DNA from: Paraflavitalea soli | Lineage (GTDB): Bacteria; Bacteroidota; Bacteroidia; Chitinophagales; Chitinophagaceae | Assembly (NCBI RefSeq): GCF_003555545.1 | Contig: NZ_CP032157.1 | Coordinates: 4,530,546-4,594,545, forward strand | Direction: 5' to 3' | DNA: 64,000 nt | Shown: positions 45,417 through 54,832 of the stretch, in pieces | Numbering within the stretch: the first letter of the stretch is position 1 | Layout of the letters: each line of letters opens with the position of its first letter | The notes under the pieces: model-generated | Seen by the model: only the letters and a program-made list of their open reading frames with translations | Database searches by the model: none | Told to the model about the DNA's origin: nothing | Program-made: the position numbers and the translations under genes

Positions 45417-45448
45417 AAAGGCCGTCTCTTATGTTGGAGACGGCCTTT
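45417..45448 (-). terminator. Hairpin terminator at the end of the second glycan operon
   Basis: A perfect 12-bp GC-rich stem (45417-45428 with 45437-45448) closes an 8-nt loop, 26 bp beyond the stop of the FAD-oxidoreductase gene. The T run is short on the minus strand and better on the plus strand, so the hairpin may be bidirectional. Confidence 0.85.
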
Positions 45449-45473
45449 TCTTTGATTATAGTTTCCCAATCAA

Positions 45474-47759
45474 TTATTTGTAACAGCGTACTGCAAAAAT
45501 GGCGGCTGGCACCTGGGCGGAAGGGTGCTCCACTTCAATGACCAACTTACTTGTATTGACCGGCTTTTCGAAGCTGATGCGGTTATGAGTCTGATAATTC
45601 TCTTTCTTTTCCGCAATGATATTACCAGCTTCATCTTTTATGCGGTAATTCCGGATGCAAAAAGGCATGGCGGATTCGGGATGCTGCATCAATACGGATT
45701 CCATGGGGTGATCGTAATCGGTATCAAAGAACAGGTCGATATGGTTGATGGAGCGGGGGGTATTCCAACTTACCGTAAGTGCAGGAGCCTCATCGGTCCA
45801 GTTGGCCACCCAGGCATTGGGTTGGGTAGTGGGCCTATCGACACCATTGCGGATATTCTCAGCTTTAAAGACAGGCAGTCCCGCCGGATATTTGAAAGCA
45901 ATATTATGTCCTTCGGGCCGGCGTTGGGGACACCAGAATTCGAAAGCATCCATGCCTATGTCTTCCGGCGGTGTTTGCTTGCCGAAATTGGAAACGGCCT
46001 TGTTCACGCTGTTAAATACAGATAACAAACCGGTGACGCGCTTCTCTGAATAATGAAGCTGTACCTGTGGATTCTTGATAAATGTAATAAAGGCATAACG
46101 CTGCTCCTGGAGTATTGCATCAAACTTTACCTGCATACAATTTCTGCCGGGATGAATATCGAGCACCTGTGTAGCCACGGTGATATCGGGTGTATGATTG
46201 GCAGACTTACTGCTGATGCGCAGTTCCACCTGCAGCGTAGTGGTGGTCTCTGCCTGTGCATGAAAGACGAAGGGCTCTATCTTTCCCTGTTGCAGGGGCA
46301 CCATCTGTGCTACAGAAAGCAGTAAGGGCTTCAGCAGGTTGCTTTCAGGCAATTCCTGCAATACCAGTTCACTGGATGCTGTAATAGTTGCAGTCTGTAC
46401 CAGGTCTTCTTTCTCTTCCAGTTTCAACCCAGGAATATATTGCCCGGTTTTCATTAAGCGTTGTTGCAGCTGTGTGATGTATTTCTGGCTGAGGATAGCG
46501 GCCGGTAGTATATTCTTTTCCCGGCATAGGGCTGCTGCCATGCCCACGGCCTGCGATGCATACGCTGCGGTAGCCATTACGCGGGTAGAGCCAAAAGCCA
46601 CGTGCGAAGCACTGATCAAACGGCCACCCAGGAAAAGATTGGTAATATTCTTACTGTATAAGCTGCGGTAAGGGATCTGGTAAATACCCTTGCTATGCCA
46701 TTGGTTGCAACCCGGTTTTTCGCTGAACACACCATCGGCAGGATGAAGGTCGATGGACCAGCCGCCGTAAGCCACGGCATCTTCCTGCAGGCGTTGTTCT
46801 ACAATATCCTGCTGTATCATCATGTAATCGCCTTCAAAACGGCGGCTTTCTCTTTTACCGGGAATGGTACCTACCCATTCGAGGGTGAGGTTGGCGGCTT
46901 CGGGAAAATTGCCGGAGTTCTTGATGTAATTCCAAATGCCGTACACTACTTTCCACAATTCCCATTTGATGAGTTCGGTATCATGCACGGTATCCAGCCT
47001 GCCGCCATATTCTATCCACCATAATTTGCAACCAAAATCCTGTGCATTGAATGATTTAAAGCGGGGAATCTCCTTGATATCCTGGAGAGCAAAAGAAGGA
47101 GCTGTGTAGGTAACGGGCCGGCCGGTATCCTTGCTGTAGAAATACAAGGTATGTCCCAGCAGTTCGCCGTATTCCTCTGTAGGAGCAAACTTTTCACCAA
47201 ACTCTTCCTTGCTTTCAGCTCCCATGCGGAAAGCGGCTCCCGCGAGGAAACCCACTACCCCATCGCCCGAAGCATCACAAAATAAGGGAGCTGACAATAG
47301 GTATTCTGTCTGGTTCTGGCTGCAAAATGCTTTTACAGCTTGTATGGTAGTAGCGTCTTTCTTTTCTACGTCATAGACTGCTGTATTCAACAGCAGGGTA
47401 ATATTGGGTTCACTCACCACTTTATCCAATAGAATGGTATCAAATATAACGGGATTGCCTTCGGCGTTGCGATAAGTATTTTCCACGAGTATCTCATCAA
47501 CCACGCCACCTTCCCTGGCCCAGCGGTTGTTGTTGCCCATATGAGAAGTAGCTCCCAATATCCACAAGCGCACTTCGCTACTGGAATTACCCCCCAGTAC
47601 GGGCCTGTCCTGCACCAATACCACTTTACTACCCTGGCGGGCAGCGGTAATGGCACAGCATACGCCTGAAAGGCCACCGCCTGTTACGATCAGGTCTGCC
47701 TCTATTTTCCTGTTTACAAATGAGCGTTTACTGTTTCCGTTGTTTTCCAATTTCATCAT
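45474..47759 (-). CDS. FAD-dependent oxidoreductase with C-terminal beta-sandwich domain
   Basis: A 761-residue protein of the FAD_oxidored family: DLIVTGGGLSGVCCAITAARQGSKVVLVQDRPVLGGNSSSEVR (about 23-66), CDASGDGVVGFLAGAAFRMG, and SRRFEGDYMMIQQDI. Residues beyond about 480 form beta-rich domains of galactose-binding type (TLQVELRISSKS; PSAQVPAAIFAVRC at the end). Unlike the homologue at 35022, it shows no signal peptide; it starts with a polar stretch, so it may be cytoplasmic or exported by another route. It is the last gene of the second glycan operon. Substrate unknown; oxidation of a sugar or polyol is a guess. Confidence 0.85.
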   Translation of the reverse strand: MMKLENNGNSKRSFVNRKIEADLIVTGGGLSGVCCAITAARQGSKVVLVQDRPVLGGNSSSEVRLWILGATSHMGNNNRWAREGGVVDEILVENTYRNAEGNPVIFDTILLDKVVSEPNITLLLNTAVYDVEKKDATTIQAVKAFCSQNQTEYLLSAPLFCDASGDGVVGFLAGAAFRMGAESKEEFGEKFAPTEEYGELLGHTLYFYSKDTGRPVTYTAPSFALQDIKEIPRFKSFNAQDFGCKLWWIEYGGRLDTVHDTELIKWELWKVVYGIWNYIKNSGNFPEAANLTLEWVGTIPGKRESRRFEGDYMMIQQDIVEQRLQEDAVAYGGWSIDLHPADGVFSEKPGCNQWHSKGIYQIPYRSLYSKNITNLFLGGRLISASHVAFGSTRVMATAAYASQAVGMAAALCREKNILPAAILSQKYITQLQQRLMKTGQYIPGLKLEEKEDLVQTATITASSELVLQELPESNLLKPLLLSVAQMVPLQQGKIEPFVFHAQAETTTTLQVELRISSKSANHTPDITVATQVLDIHPGRNCMQVKFDAILQEQRYAFITFIKNPQVQLHYSEKRVTGLLSVFNSVNKAVSNFGKQTPPEDIGMDAFEFWCPQRRPEGHNIAFKYPAGLPVFKAENIRNGVDRPTTQPNAWVANWTDEAPALTVSWNTPRSINHIDLFFDTDYDHPMESVLMQHPESAMPFCIRNYRIKDEAGNIIAEKKENYQTHNRISFEKPVNTSKLVIEVEHPSAQVPAAIFAVRCYK

Positions 47760-47797
47760 TATCCGGATTAAGAATTATTGATAAGGTTTTATAATAC

Positions 47798-47832
47798 AAG
47801 CCACGAGCTATGAGCTGCGAGCTACGAGCCAA
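47798..47832. repeat. Heptameric GAGCTNN array, copy D (5 units)
   Basis: Five 7-bp units: AAGCCAC, three GAGCTNN units and GAGCCAA. It lies between the GH2 and FAD-oxidoreductase genes and has the same end units and orientation as copy C. Confidence 0.85.
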
Positions 47833-47871
47833 TACAATATTTTTACCTGGGTTGCCCACTTTCTTTTTGTC

Positions 47872-49878
47872 TTACTTTAAAGTTTTACTTACTGCTGTGA
47901 ATCCGCCAGGCTTTACTAATGATACTTTTACACCTTCCTTTTCGGTAGTCGCTGAAAGTGGTATCACCACCTCCTGCCGTTCGCCGGGTTTTAAGGTTTT
48001 CAGCTTTACCAGGGCATCACCATATTGTAACTGGTAATTGCGCAGGGTATAAGCGGGAAAGTTGGCGCGTGTGGTAACAGCCACGGTTATTCTGCCTGCT
48101 TCGCGCTTTACGACTTCCAATATGGCGGGTGCAAATTCTTCCTGCAGGTAAGTATAACTCTCGCGCAATTCACGGGCTGGTGTTACCAGGCCCCAGGCCC
48201 GGTAACCATCGGCATCGGTGCCGGGAAAACGGCTTTGGTAATCATTCAAGGTCCATACAGAAGCGCCCACTAAATAATCACATTGCCTGAAGGCTTCCAT
48301 GGCACTTTTGAAGTAGGCAACACGCGCCGCTTCATTGCCGGCATTAAAACGGGTACCAAACTCACTGATGTAAATGGGCTTGTTGGGATATATTGCATGT
48401 ACCTTTTGCAGGAGCTTTAAATGATTGCCGTAGATATTGGCGCAAATGAAATCCACATACTGTGATGCTTCGTCTTCGGGCTTCTGAACATAATCGCGGA
48501 ACACGGTGTAGCTGGCAAAGGTGATGAGACGGGTTGTATCAATGGTCTTCACAAATGTGCTCATGTCGCGGACCCAGGCCTGGCCTTCTTTGGTTTGCGC
48601 CTGAAATTCATTGCCCAGGCTATACGCAATGATGGAGGGATGATTCCAGTCGCGCTCCATCATTTCTTTCATCTGTGCCTGGAATTTGGCGCGCATCAGG
48701 GGATCGGCCATTTGCCCTGGAGTCATTTGCCAGTTGCCGGCCTCGGCAATGATCAACAGTCCATTTTTATCGGCCCAATTCAACAGGCTTTCAGAAACGG
48801 GATAATGACTAATACGGGAAAACTCCATGCTACCTTGCCTGATGAGGGACAGGTCTTTCACCAATATGCTATCCGGGTCGATGGAACCATAGCCGGGATA
48901 ATCCAATGGCCGGTTACAACCTCCCATGCGAATGGGCTCACCATTCAATAACAGCTGGGTACCCTTCACCTGTATGCTGCGAATACCGAAGGATTTGTTC
49001 ATTGTATCCCTGCCTGCGATTACTTCTGCCCTGTACAGGTGGGGCTCATCGGGATACCAGCGCTTAACAGCCGCTGCCGGCAGTACTCCCTCCAGCACTA
49101 AGGGCGTACTGCTGCTGGCGGGCACAGCCGTAACTACGGGTTTAAATTTAATGTCGATCTTCTGACCACCATAATAAATATTGGCAGTCAGCAAAGTTTG
49201 TGCAGGCTGTGCAGTAAGGTTATTGACAAATGCCCTGATCCTGATGCGGGCATCTCCTTTTGACTGTTGGGGTTCGGCAATGACCTGGGCCTTTTGTATG
49301 AATACCTCCGGACGTACGATCAGATGCACGGGTCTTGTAATACCACCATAATTCATCCAGGCATATAGCTGTGAATGATCGGTCCGTGAAAAAGTATCAG
49401 CCGTTTTGGCGCCGGGAATGGTGGTGGTATCCCACTCGTTGTTGACAGAGATTGCCAGGATATTCTTAGCCTGCAGGAGGTCTGTTACATCCAGTTCAAA
49501 AGGGGTATAACCACCTTCATGGGAGCCAGCTTTTTTGCCATTCAACCATATTGTTGTTTTATAGAATACTGCTTCAAATTGCAGGAAGGCCCGGTGGCCC
49601 TGCGGCACTGCAGTTGCCTGGAAGTTCTTAAAGTACCAGGCGGCTCCTGTATAATAGAAGTAACGTTTGTCAACTGAAAAACTATGCGGTACCTGTACCT
49701 TATCATAACCATTGATAACAAAATCCGTAGCATACCAACGGTTGACCTCTCCTACTTTCACAGGGTCGAGTGTGAAGTTCCAGGCGCCATTGAGTGAAAT
49801 GCGTGATTGGCTTTGTGCTGCTGTCAGCAAAGGCAATATTAATAAGAGGAGGCTATGTACTAATTTCATGTTCCGCAT
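47872..49878 (-). CDS. Glycoside hydrolase family 2 (beta-glucuronidase/galactosidase type)
   Basis: A 668-residue precursor with a signal peptide ending near LLTAAQ (an alternative start three codons in). The N-terminal sugar-binding domain (about 25-195) holds VPHSFSVD and LNGKKAGSHEGGYTPFELDVT. An immunoglobulin-like domain (about 195-305) precedes the TIM barrel (about 305-590). The acid/base is E424 in SLGNEFQ, and the nucleophile E506 in ISEFG. MNYGGITRPV resembles the beta-glucuronidase branch, but galactosidase or mannosidase activity is possible. It should act on oligosaccharides in the periplasm together with the GH97 enzyme and the unknown paralogues. Confidence 0.93.
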   Translation of the reverse strand: MRNMKLVHSLLLLILPLLTAAQSQSRISLNGAWNFTLDPVKVGEVNRWYATDFVINGYDKVQVPHSFSVDKRYFYYTGAAWYFKNFQATAVPQGHRAFLQFEAVFYKTTIWLNGKKAGSHEGGYTPFELDVTDLLQAKNILAISVNNEWDTTTIPGAKTADTFSRTDHSQLYAWMNYGGITRPVHLIVRPEVFIQKAQVIAEPQQSKGDARIRIRAFVNNLTAQPAQTLLTANIYYGGQKIDIKFKPVVTAVPASSSTPLVLEGVLPAAAVKRWYPDEPHLYRAEVIAGRDTMNKSFGIRSIQVKGTQLLLNGEPIRMGGCNRPLDYPGYGSIDPDSILVKDLSLIRQGSMEFSRISHYPVSESLLNWADKNGLLIIAEAGNWQMTPGQMADPLMRAKFQAQMKEMMERDWNHPSIIAYSLGNEFQAQTKEGQAWVRDMSTFVKTIDTTRLITFASYTVFRDYVQKPEDEASQYVDFICANIYGNHLKLLQKVHAIYPNKPIYISEFGTRFNAGNEAARVAYFKSAMEAFRQCDYLVGASVWTLNDYQSRFPGTDADGYRAWGLVTPARELRESYTYLQEEFAPAILEVVKREAGRITVAVTTRANFPAYTLRNYQLQYGDALVKLKTLKPGERQEVVIPLSATTEKEGVKVSLVKPGGFTAVSKTLK

Positions 49879-49907
49879 TCTTTATAGGTTAGGTTTTATG
49901 GTACTTC

Positions 49908-52757
49908 TTACTTTTTATCGCCCAGGACCACTGATTCACTTTTCACTTCTCTACCATCGACAGCTGTGAGTAACAAATAAAACGGGATAGGCTGTCCGCT
50001 ATCAACCGGTACCGTAAATTCAAAGGGATAGGCATTGTCATCCATCCGTACTTCTTTACCGGCAGCGGTGGTGCAGATCAGGGAAGCCTGTTTGTATTTG
50101 TTGTCATCATCTTCCAGGTACACATACAAGCGACGGCTGTATTGGCCCAGGTTAAACAGCATAGCATGTGCATTGCCAGTCTTCAACTTTACATAATCAT
50201 GGCTTGTGGCAATACGGCTTGTATCCAATATCTTTTGCTGGAAAGATGATCGTATGGCTGTTCTTTCCAGCGCAACAGCTGTCAAGCCGTTGGCAGGCAC
50301 GGTGATGGTAAAGCTGCTGTCTTTAAGTCCCTTCAACAGTTTACCTGTGAACGTAGTAACAGTGCTCTTGCTGTTGAACCTTACCCAGGATGGATTGATG
50401 GTTACGGTAGCTGTGACTGGTTTACCGGATTGGTTGGTGAATGCCAGTAACAGCTTATCGTCCTTTCGGGCAGCTATATAATTCAATTCGGTATTGTCCA
50501 TGTGCAGCAGGCGGGCCGGCATCCACAATTGCACCTTGCTTTCGCTATAGAAGTGTCCTTTTTGTGCGCCATAGAGGTTGTTTTGCAGGTAGGCATATCC
50601 TTCCATGTATTCGTACGGGAAACTGATCTTTCCATTGCTGCGCACAAAGGCATCAGTGACCAGGTAATCGAGCAACATGGATGCCATGGGCAAAATATGG
50701 TTGTAATGAAAAGAATTTACGCTCTGGTCTTTGTGCTCATGTAACGGGAAATCGACTTTTTCATAGGCGGTCGTTCTTTCTGTATTAATATGATAACCTG
50801 GGAAACTCCTATAGCGCCCTATGATGGATGCCTTTGCTACATTCATGAGGAAAGTATCGCGGGTATAATAACCAATCCGCAACATCCAGGGTGCATAGTT
50901 GGCCATAAAGATGCCCCGGTGACCGGTGGAGGTACCGGATGATTCGGGGGTAAGGCCCATTTCTGACAAGCGCCAGGCGGGAGCCTGCTCTTCGGGATAA
51001 TACATTTGTTGGTGGCCTTTGGACTTGAGGTACCAGTACATGGGGGCTTTGCCTCCTTTGTTCACGGTGATCAAACTATCGGGTATCACAGGGCACATCC
51101 AGGTGAACATGGTATATTGACGGGCTCCCTGACGGGCTGCTTCGAGGTAGCGTTTGTCCTGAGTAAGCTCGTACAATTGCAGGAACTCTATCCATCGCCC
51201 GGTAAACGTAGGCCAGAAAAAATAGCTGCCCTGCATGGGATCGTTGAAACCGGTTTGCGGTTGTGTGATCCTTTCGGCCAGGTATTCATTGGCTTTGGTG
51301 ACAGCGGCCTGCAAATAGTTTTTATCGCCGGTAGCCTGGTAGAGGTACATGGCATTGATCCAGTTATTACCTTTCTCTTTGGTATCGAGGTTGCGTATAC
51401 GTGCAAAGTTGAATTCCTTCTGCGCCATCAGCAGGTAGAAATCATTTTTCTTACTGAATATATTGTACAAGGCTACCAGTTCGGATAAGGGCGCTATCGG
51501 TCCTTTTAACTTCCGGGAAGGACTTTGGATCTTTTGGGTACTATCGAGACTGAAGAGGAATTTTTCCCGCGACAGCATAAATTCCATGAGGGGATAAGCC
51601 CGCTTTTCAAACATTAGGGAATCATCTCTTACCAGGGCCAGTTCTAAGGGGTTGAGGCTGGATACATTCTTAACAGCACCTGGTACATCGGTAGAATAAG
51701 CACAACCTTTCAGGCTGTCAATAAACCAGGCATACTGCGACAGGGAATAATCCACCATATTGTCCAGGGCGGCATTGAGGGAGGCAATATCATTGTGGCG
51801 GTAATCTTTAAAACCGAATATCTGCTGGGCAATATTCTGGTAAGTGTCATTAACAGACTGCGGCCCGGCAACCAGGTAGAAAGAAAATTCAAATGTATCA
51901 CCGGGTTTCATTTGAGATAAATAGCCGCCGGGCATGGGTGCGTAAACCTGTGGCTGCAGCTGTTTCTGTTGGTTCAGCAGGGATACACCAAAGCGACTGT
52001 TGGGCAGCATAGGCAATGGCTGAAAGGGAATCTCCTTTGGTGCTGCCAATACACCAATGGTATTGACGCCATCATTGACCATGGTAGCGGGCAGGGTGGC
52101 CATGAAGGCGGGGGTAAGGTAAGCCGCATCGGGGATGCGCTTTTCCTGCCATATCAATGGCTGCCAGAGGGCAGCGGCTTTTTCCGGCGCCAGGGAAGGG
52201 GCGCCGGTATAGCCCACACTATAAAAACCTGGCCGTAAAGGCCGCAAAGAATACTGCAAAAGTGGGTACGGCTTTGCAGTTGTCAAAAGATAGACGGATA
52301 GTTTGAACGAGGGGGATTCAGGAATATTGAAAAAAACGGTGTCTCCTTTTCTATAGGCGCCGGTGGCTTTCACTTCGGTCCTTTCACCGGCGTTGAAAAT
52401 GTTGGCGGTTCTCCATTCAGCTTTAGTTCTAAGGATGCGGTCATCAAACCCATCACCTGCTACGGATGCATTGACCTTCTTTTGTACAAAATCGGCCTTG
52501 CTGCTGTCCTGCACTTTCCAGGTAAGTACATTGTATTCTACTTTTTTAATACCGGCGGGCTTCAGGGCCATGCCGGGATCAAGGGCATTGTACAATACCA
52601 CAAAAGAAGGGGAGAAAATATAACTGCGTTGTCCGCTCTTAATGATCACATCGGTTTGTCCGGCCGGAATGCTCACCTGTACCTGGCTGTGTGCGATACC
52701 CACCAACAGGCAACACTGCATCATGCTCAACATATACCAGGCTTTTCTATTCGGCAT
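49908..52757 (-). CDS. Secreted putative (alpha/alpha)-barrel glycan enzyme of unknown family (paralogue C)
   Basis: The start at 52757 (MPNRKAWYMLSMMQCCLLVGIAHSQ) gives 949 residues with a signal peptide; it lies 4 bp after the GH97 stop. A beta-sandwich N-terminal part (about 25-340) is followed by a helical part (about 340-750) of repeated helix pairs (YLLMAQKEFNFARI, WINAMYLYQATGDKNYLQAAVTKANEYLA, YLEAARQGARQYTMF), as in six- or seven-hairpin toroids. The stretch NYAPWMLRIGYYTRDTFLMN...LLDYLVTDAFVRSNGKISFPYEYMEGYAYLQN is shared with the products of 56266 and 59957. A C-terminal beta domain is similar to those of glycosidases. I do not recognise a named family; a glycosidase or lyase is likely. 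Confidence 0.75.
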   Translation of the reverse strand: MPNRKAWYMLSMMQCCLLVGIAHSQVQVSIPAGQTDVIIKSGQRSYIFSPSFVVLYNALDPGMALKPAGIKKVEYNVLTWKVQDSSKADFVQKKVNASVAGDGFDDRILRTKAEWRTANIFNAGERTEVKATGAYRKGDTVFFNIPESPSFKLSVYLLTTAKPYPLLQYSLRPLRPGFYSVGYTGAPSLAPEKAAALWQPLIWQEKRIPDAAYLTPAFMATLPATMVNDGVNTIGVLAAPKEIPFQPLPMLPNSRFGVSLLNQQKQLQPQVYAPMPGGYLSQMKPGDTFEFSFYLVAGPQSVNDTYQNIAQQIFGFKDYRHNDIASLNAALDNMVDYSLSQYAWFIDSLKGCAYSTDVPGAVKNVSSLNPLELALVRDDSLMFEKRAYPLMEFMLSREKFLFSLDSTQKIQSPSRKLKGPIAPLSELVALYNIFSKKNDFYLLMAQKEFNFARIRNLDTKEKGNNWINAMYLYQATGDKNYLQAAVTKANEYLAERITQPQTGFNDPMQGSYFFWPTFTGRWIEFLQLYELTQDKRYLEAARQGARQYTMFTWMCPVIPDSLITVNKGGKAPMYWYLKSKGHQQMYYPEEQAPAWRLSEMGLTPESSGTSTGHRGIFMANYAPWMLRIGYYTRDTFLMNVAKASIIGRYRSFPGYHINTERTTAYEKVDFPLHEHKDQSVNSFHYNHILPMASMLLDYLVTDAFVRSNGKISFPYEYMEGYAYLQNNLYGAQKGHFYSESKVQLWMPARLLHMDNTELNYIAARKDDKLLLAFTNQSGKPVTATVTINPSWVRFNSKSTVTTFTGKLLKGLKDSSFTITVPANGLTAVALERTAIRSSFQQKILDTSRIATSHDYVKLKTGNAHAMLFNLGQYSRRLYVYLEDDDNKYKQASLICTTAAGKEVRMDDNAYPFEFTVPVDSGQPIPFYLLLTAVDGREVKSESVVLGDKK

Positions 52758-52761
52758 AGAA

Positions 52762-54627
52762 TTATTCACTTTTGATTTGGATAACCAGGCCGCCGGTAGC
52801 AGGCAGGTTAAACTGATTGCTGTATTTATTGTGTACGTTTTGCTCCGTGGCAGCAAATCCTGCATCCTTCGGAGCATCTGATACGATATATGCTTTGTAC
52901 TTTTTTTGTTTGGCCAGGAAGGAGGTCTGCAATGTAAACGCAGTTGCACTGTCTGTTCCATTGATCACTGCTATATACCAATCCTTTCCTTTACGCCGTG
53001 CAAATGCAGCGAGCTGGCCTATTTTACTGCCCGGTAATACGATGGTCTCGTCCCAGGTAACGGGTAATGTTTTTAATAAAGGAAGAATGGGTTGATACAC
53101 CGGATCGTTAAGAAGGGTGATGGGATTTTCTGCGATACACTGAAAGGGTGAATTGAACAGGTAAAGCAGGGCGAGCTGATGGGTGTAGGTAGTATTGGCT
53201 TTGTTGCTAAAGAAGCCCGGTGTGTAATCTCCATGGCCACAAAGAAAGCGGGTGAAGGGCAAAGCGGCATTGTGCCAGGCAGGGATTGGTTCTTTCATGA
53301 TGTTGAGCTCCATGCCACGGATGCCTTCACGCGTCATTTCATTGGGCCATGTCTTGCTTTCACCGGTGGGCGCCTGGCAACCATGAAAGTTGACCATCAG
53401 TTTTCTTTTGGCAGTGGCTTCCAGGAATCCCAGCTCAAAATCAATGAGGTCTTTGGCCTCACTGTTCATAAAGTCTGTTTTAACACCTGCGGCCCCGGCC
53501 ATCTGTACACTGTCGAGGAAGTTATTGCGCTGTATGGTATCTCTTATATCTTTTGAATGCTTCCACACCCAAACCTTCACCTTCCTTGTAGCAGCATAAG
53601 CGCAAAGCTCCTGCAGCTGCTGCCACTTGTTGGGCCATTTGGTTTCCCAACCTTCATCGATCATGGTATATTGGAACTGTAATGCGGCAGCGGCATCAAT
53701 GAATTTTCTTTCCTCTGCCGGCTCCATGTAGTGTTCATTGCGGGTGATCCAGCTCCATACGGATTTGCCGGGTTGTATATAGCTTGTTTCAGCAAAGAGG
53801 CTGGTATTGGGTGCGGGATTAAGGTCCTCAATCACCTGGTTATTGACGAGCTCCTGCAGGTTATTGGCATATAGCACAACGCGCCAAGGAGATTGTAATT
53901 TACCGTTGACAGCAAATCCTGCCGGACCTTCTGTAAAATTTACCTGCAGGGTATTATTGCCAATGGCCTTCAGGCGCATACCGCTGTAATCAGCGAGCGC
54001 CGCTTCTGTAACCACGATGTATTTTTTGGAAGGCAATTGGATCACCAATGGCTTTCCCTGTATGGCACCCTGGGAAGAAACAAGCGGCAATTTCTCTATG
54101 GCTGTTTGTTGCCACAGACCAGCATAGGACTTGAGTTTCCAATCGCTGTTCCTTTCAAAATACCATACGGATGAGCTGGCGGGAATCTTAAAGGAAGTTA
54201 ATTCCTCCTTCACCAGTTGGTGACCAGTTCCTGCCGGTATATACCGGAAAGCGCAGCCATTGTCGAACAACCTGAACTCGATGGTATCCTGTACTGCTTT
54301 GCTCCGAATGGTAATTATATATACTGTACAATGATTGGTAGCGAACTGACTATTGATTCGGGAGGGGAGCGTTTCGGTAATGGTATACTTACGAGCAATG
54401 GTTATATTATCAACGCCTGTTCCCACCTGGCGGTGATCTGTTTGTAATCCCAGGTAAGCAGGTTCGAGCAATATATGCTTACCAGCAGCCAGCTGGTACA
54501 TGAGCTTGCCCTGCTGTATATACAGGGATGCCTGTACTTTTTTATGAGGGCTTTGCAACAGCAGGTTATCTGCCGCACTGAGCAAGTAAGAAGAGAGCAA
54601 ATAACATATGGTAAGCACGAGTCGCAT
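52762..54627 (-). CDS. Glycoside hydrolase family 97
   Basis: The start at 54627 (MRLVLTICYLLSSYLLSAADN) gives 621 residues with a signal peptide; the longer frame reads through repeats. The N-terminal beta-supersandwich (about 22-275) includes ELTSFKIPASSSVWY; the TIM barrel carries YTMIDEGWETKW and GVKTDF with D385 where retaining GH97 alpha-galactosidases have their nucleophile. NFHGCQAPTGESKTWPNEMTREGIRGME, with E440 a candidate acid/base, follows. The inverting SusB-type glucosidases use glutamates instead, so a retaining alpha-galactosidase-like activity is the better guess. Calcium-dependent, periplasmic. Confidence 0.95.
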   Translation of the reverse strand: MRLVLTICYLLSSYLLSAADNLLLQSPHKKVQASLYIQQGKLMYQLAAGKHILLEPAYLGLQTDHRQVGTGVDNITIARKYTITETLPSRINSQFATNHCTVYIITIRSKAVQDTIEFRLFDNGCAFRYIPAGTGHQLVKEELTSFKIPASSSVWYFERNSDWKLKSYAGLWQQTAIEKLPLVSSQGAIQGKPLVIQLPSKKYIVVTEAALADYSGMRLKAIGNNTLQVNFTEGPAGFAVNGKLQSPWRVVLYANNLQELVNNQVIEDLNPAPNTSLFAETSYIQPGKSVWSWITRNEHYMEPAEERKFIDAAAALQFQYTMIDEGWETKWPNKWQQLQELCAYAATRKVKVWVWKHSKDIRDTIQRNNFLDSVQMAGAAGVKTDFMNSEAKDLIDFELGFLEATAKRKLMVNFHGCQAPTGESKTWPNEMTREGIRGMELNIMKEPIPAWHNAALPFTRFLCGHGDYTPGFFSNKANTTYTHQLALLYLFNSPFQCIAENPITLLNDPVYQPILPLLKTLPVTWDETIVLPGSKIGQLAAFARRKGKDWYIAVINGTDSATAFTLQTSFLAKQKKYKAYIVSDAPKDAGFAATEQNVHNKYSNQFNLPATGGLVIQIKSE

Positions 54628-54687
54628 TGGGTTCAAATTTAATGCCTTGGGATGCCTGCGGGCAAGGCTTTTCCGCTTAAAAACCAA

Positions 54688-54719
54688 TGGGAATGTTCCC
54701 AATTTGCGGGAATGTTCCC
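54688..54719 (-). promoter_or_regulatory. Pair of TGGGAAcaTTCCCA palindromes upstream of the GH97 gene
   Basis: A complete 14-bp palindrome lies at 54688-54701 and a 12-bp version (GGGAATGTTCCC) at 54708-54719, 19 bp apart, 60-90 bp upstream of the GH97 start and inside the operon. The form, with a central dinucleotide and GGGAA half-sites, is like operators of the LacI family. No LacI-type gene is in the window. Confidence 0.5.
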
Positions 54720-54740
54720 AAGAAATACAAGCCCCTTTAG

Positions 54741-54774
54741 AGTCCGAAAGTCCGGAAGTCGGAAAGTCCGGAAG
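54741..54774. repeat. 8-bp tandem array GTCCGGAA
   Basis: Four units of the form GTCSGRAA, starting at 54742, repeat with period 8, in the gap between the SGNH esterase and GH97 genes. It is a further short-period array in this intergenic family, but with an 8-bp period. Confidence 0.7.
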
Positions 54775-54832
54775 CAAAACCTTCATCAGGCTGCCAAATG
54801 ACAAGTGAGGCTTCGACAAGCCCCTGACATTT

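Noticed and set aside
43967-45469. Longest start of the HEXXH protein at 45469
   Set aside because: It would translate through the hairpin terminator at 45417-45448; the start at 45373 gives a sensible N-terminus.
20355-47832. GAGCTNN arrays as a CRISPR or a phase-variable microsatellite inside a gene
   Set aside because: Units are 7 bp without spacers, and all lie between genes, so neither explanation fits.
52762-54819. Longest start for the GH97 gene at 54819
   Set aside because: The extension reads through an 8-bp array and palindromes and hides a proper signal peptide that begins at 54627.
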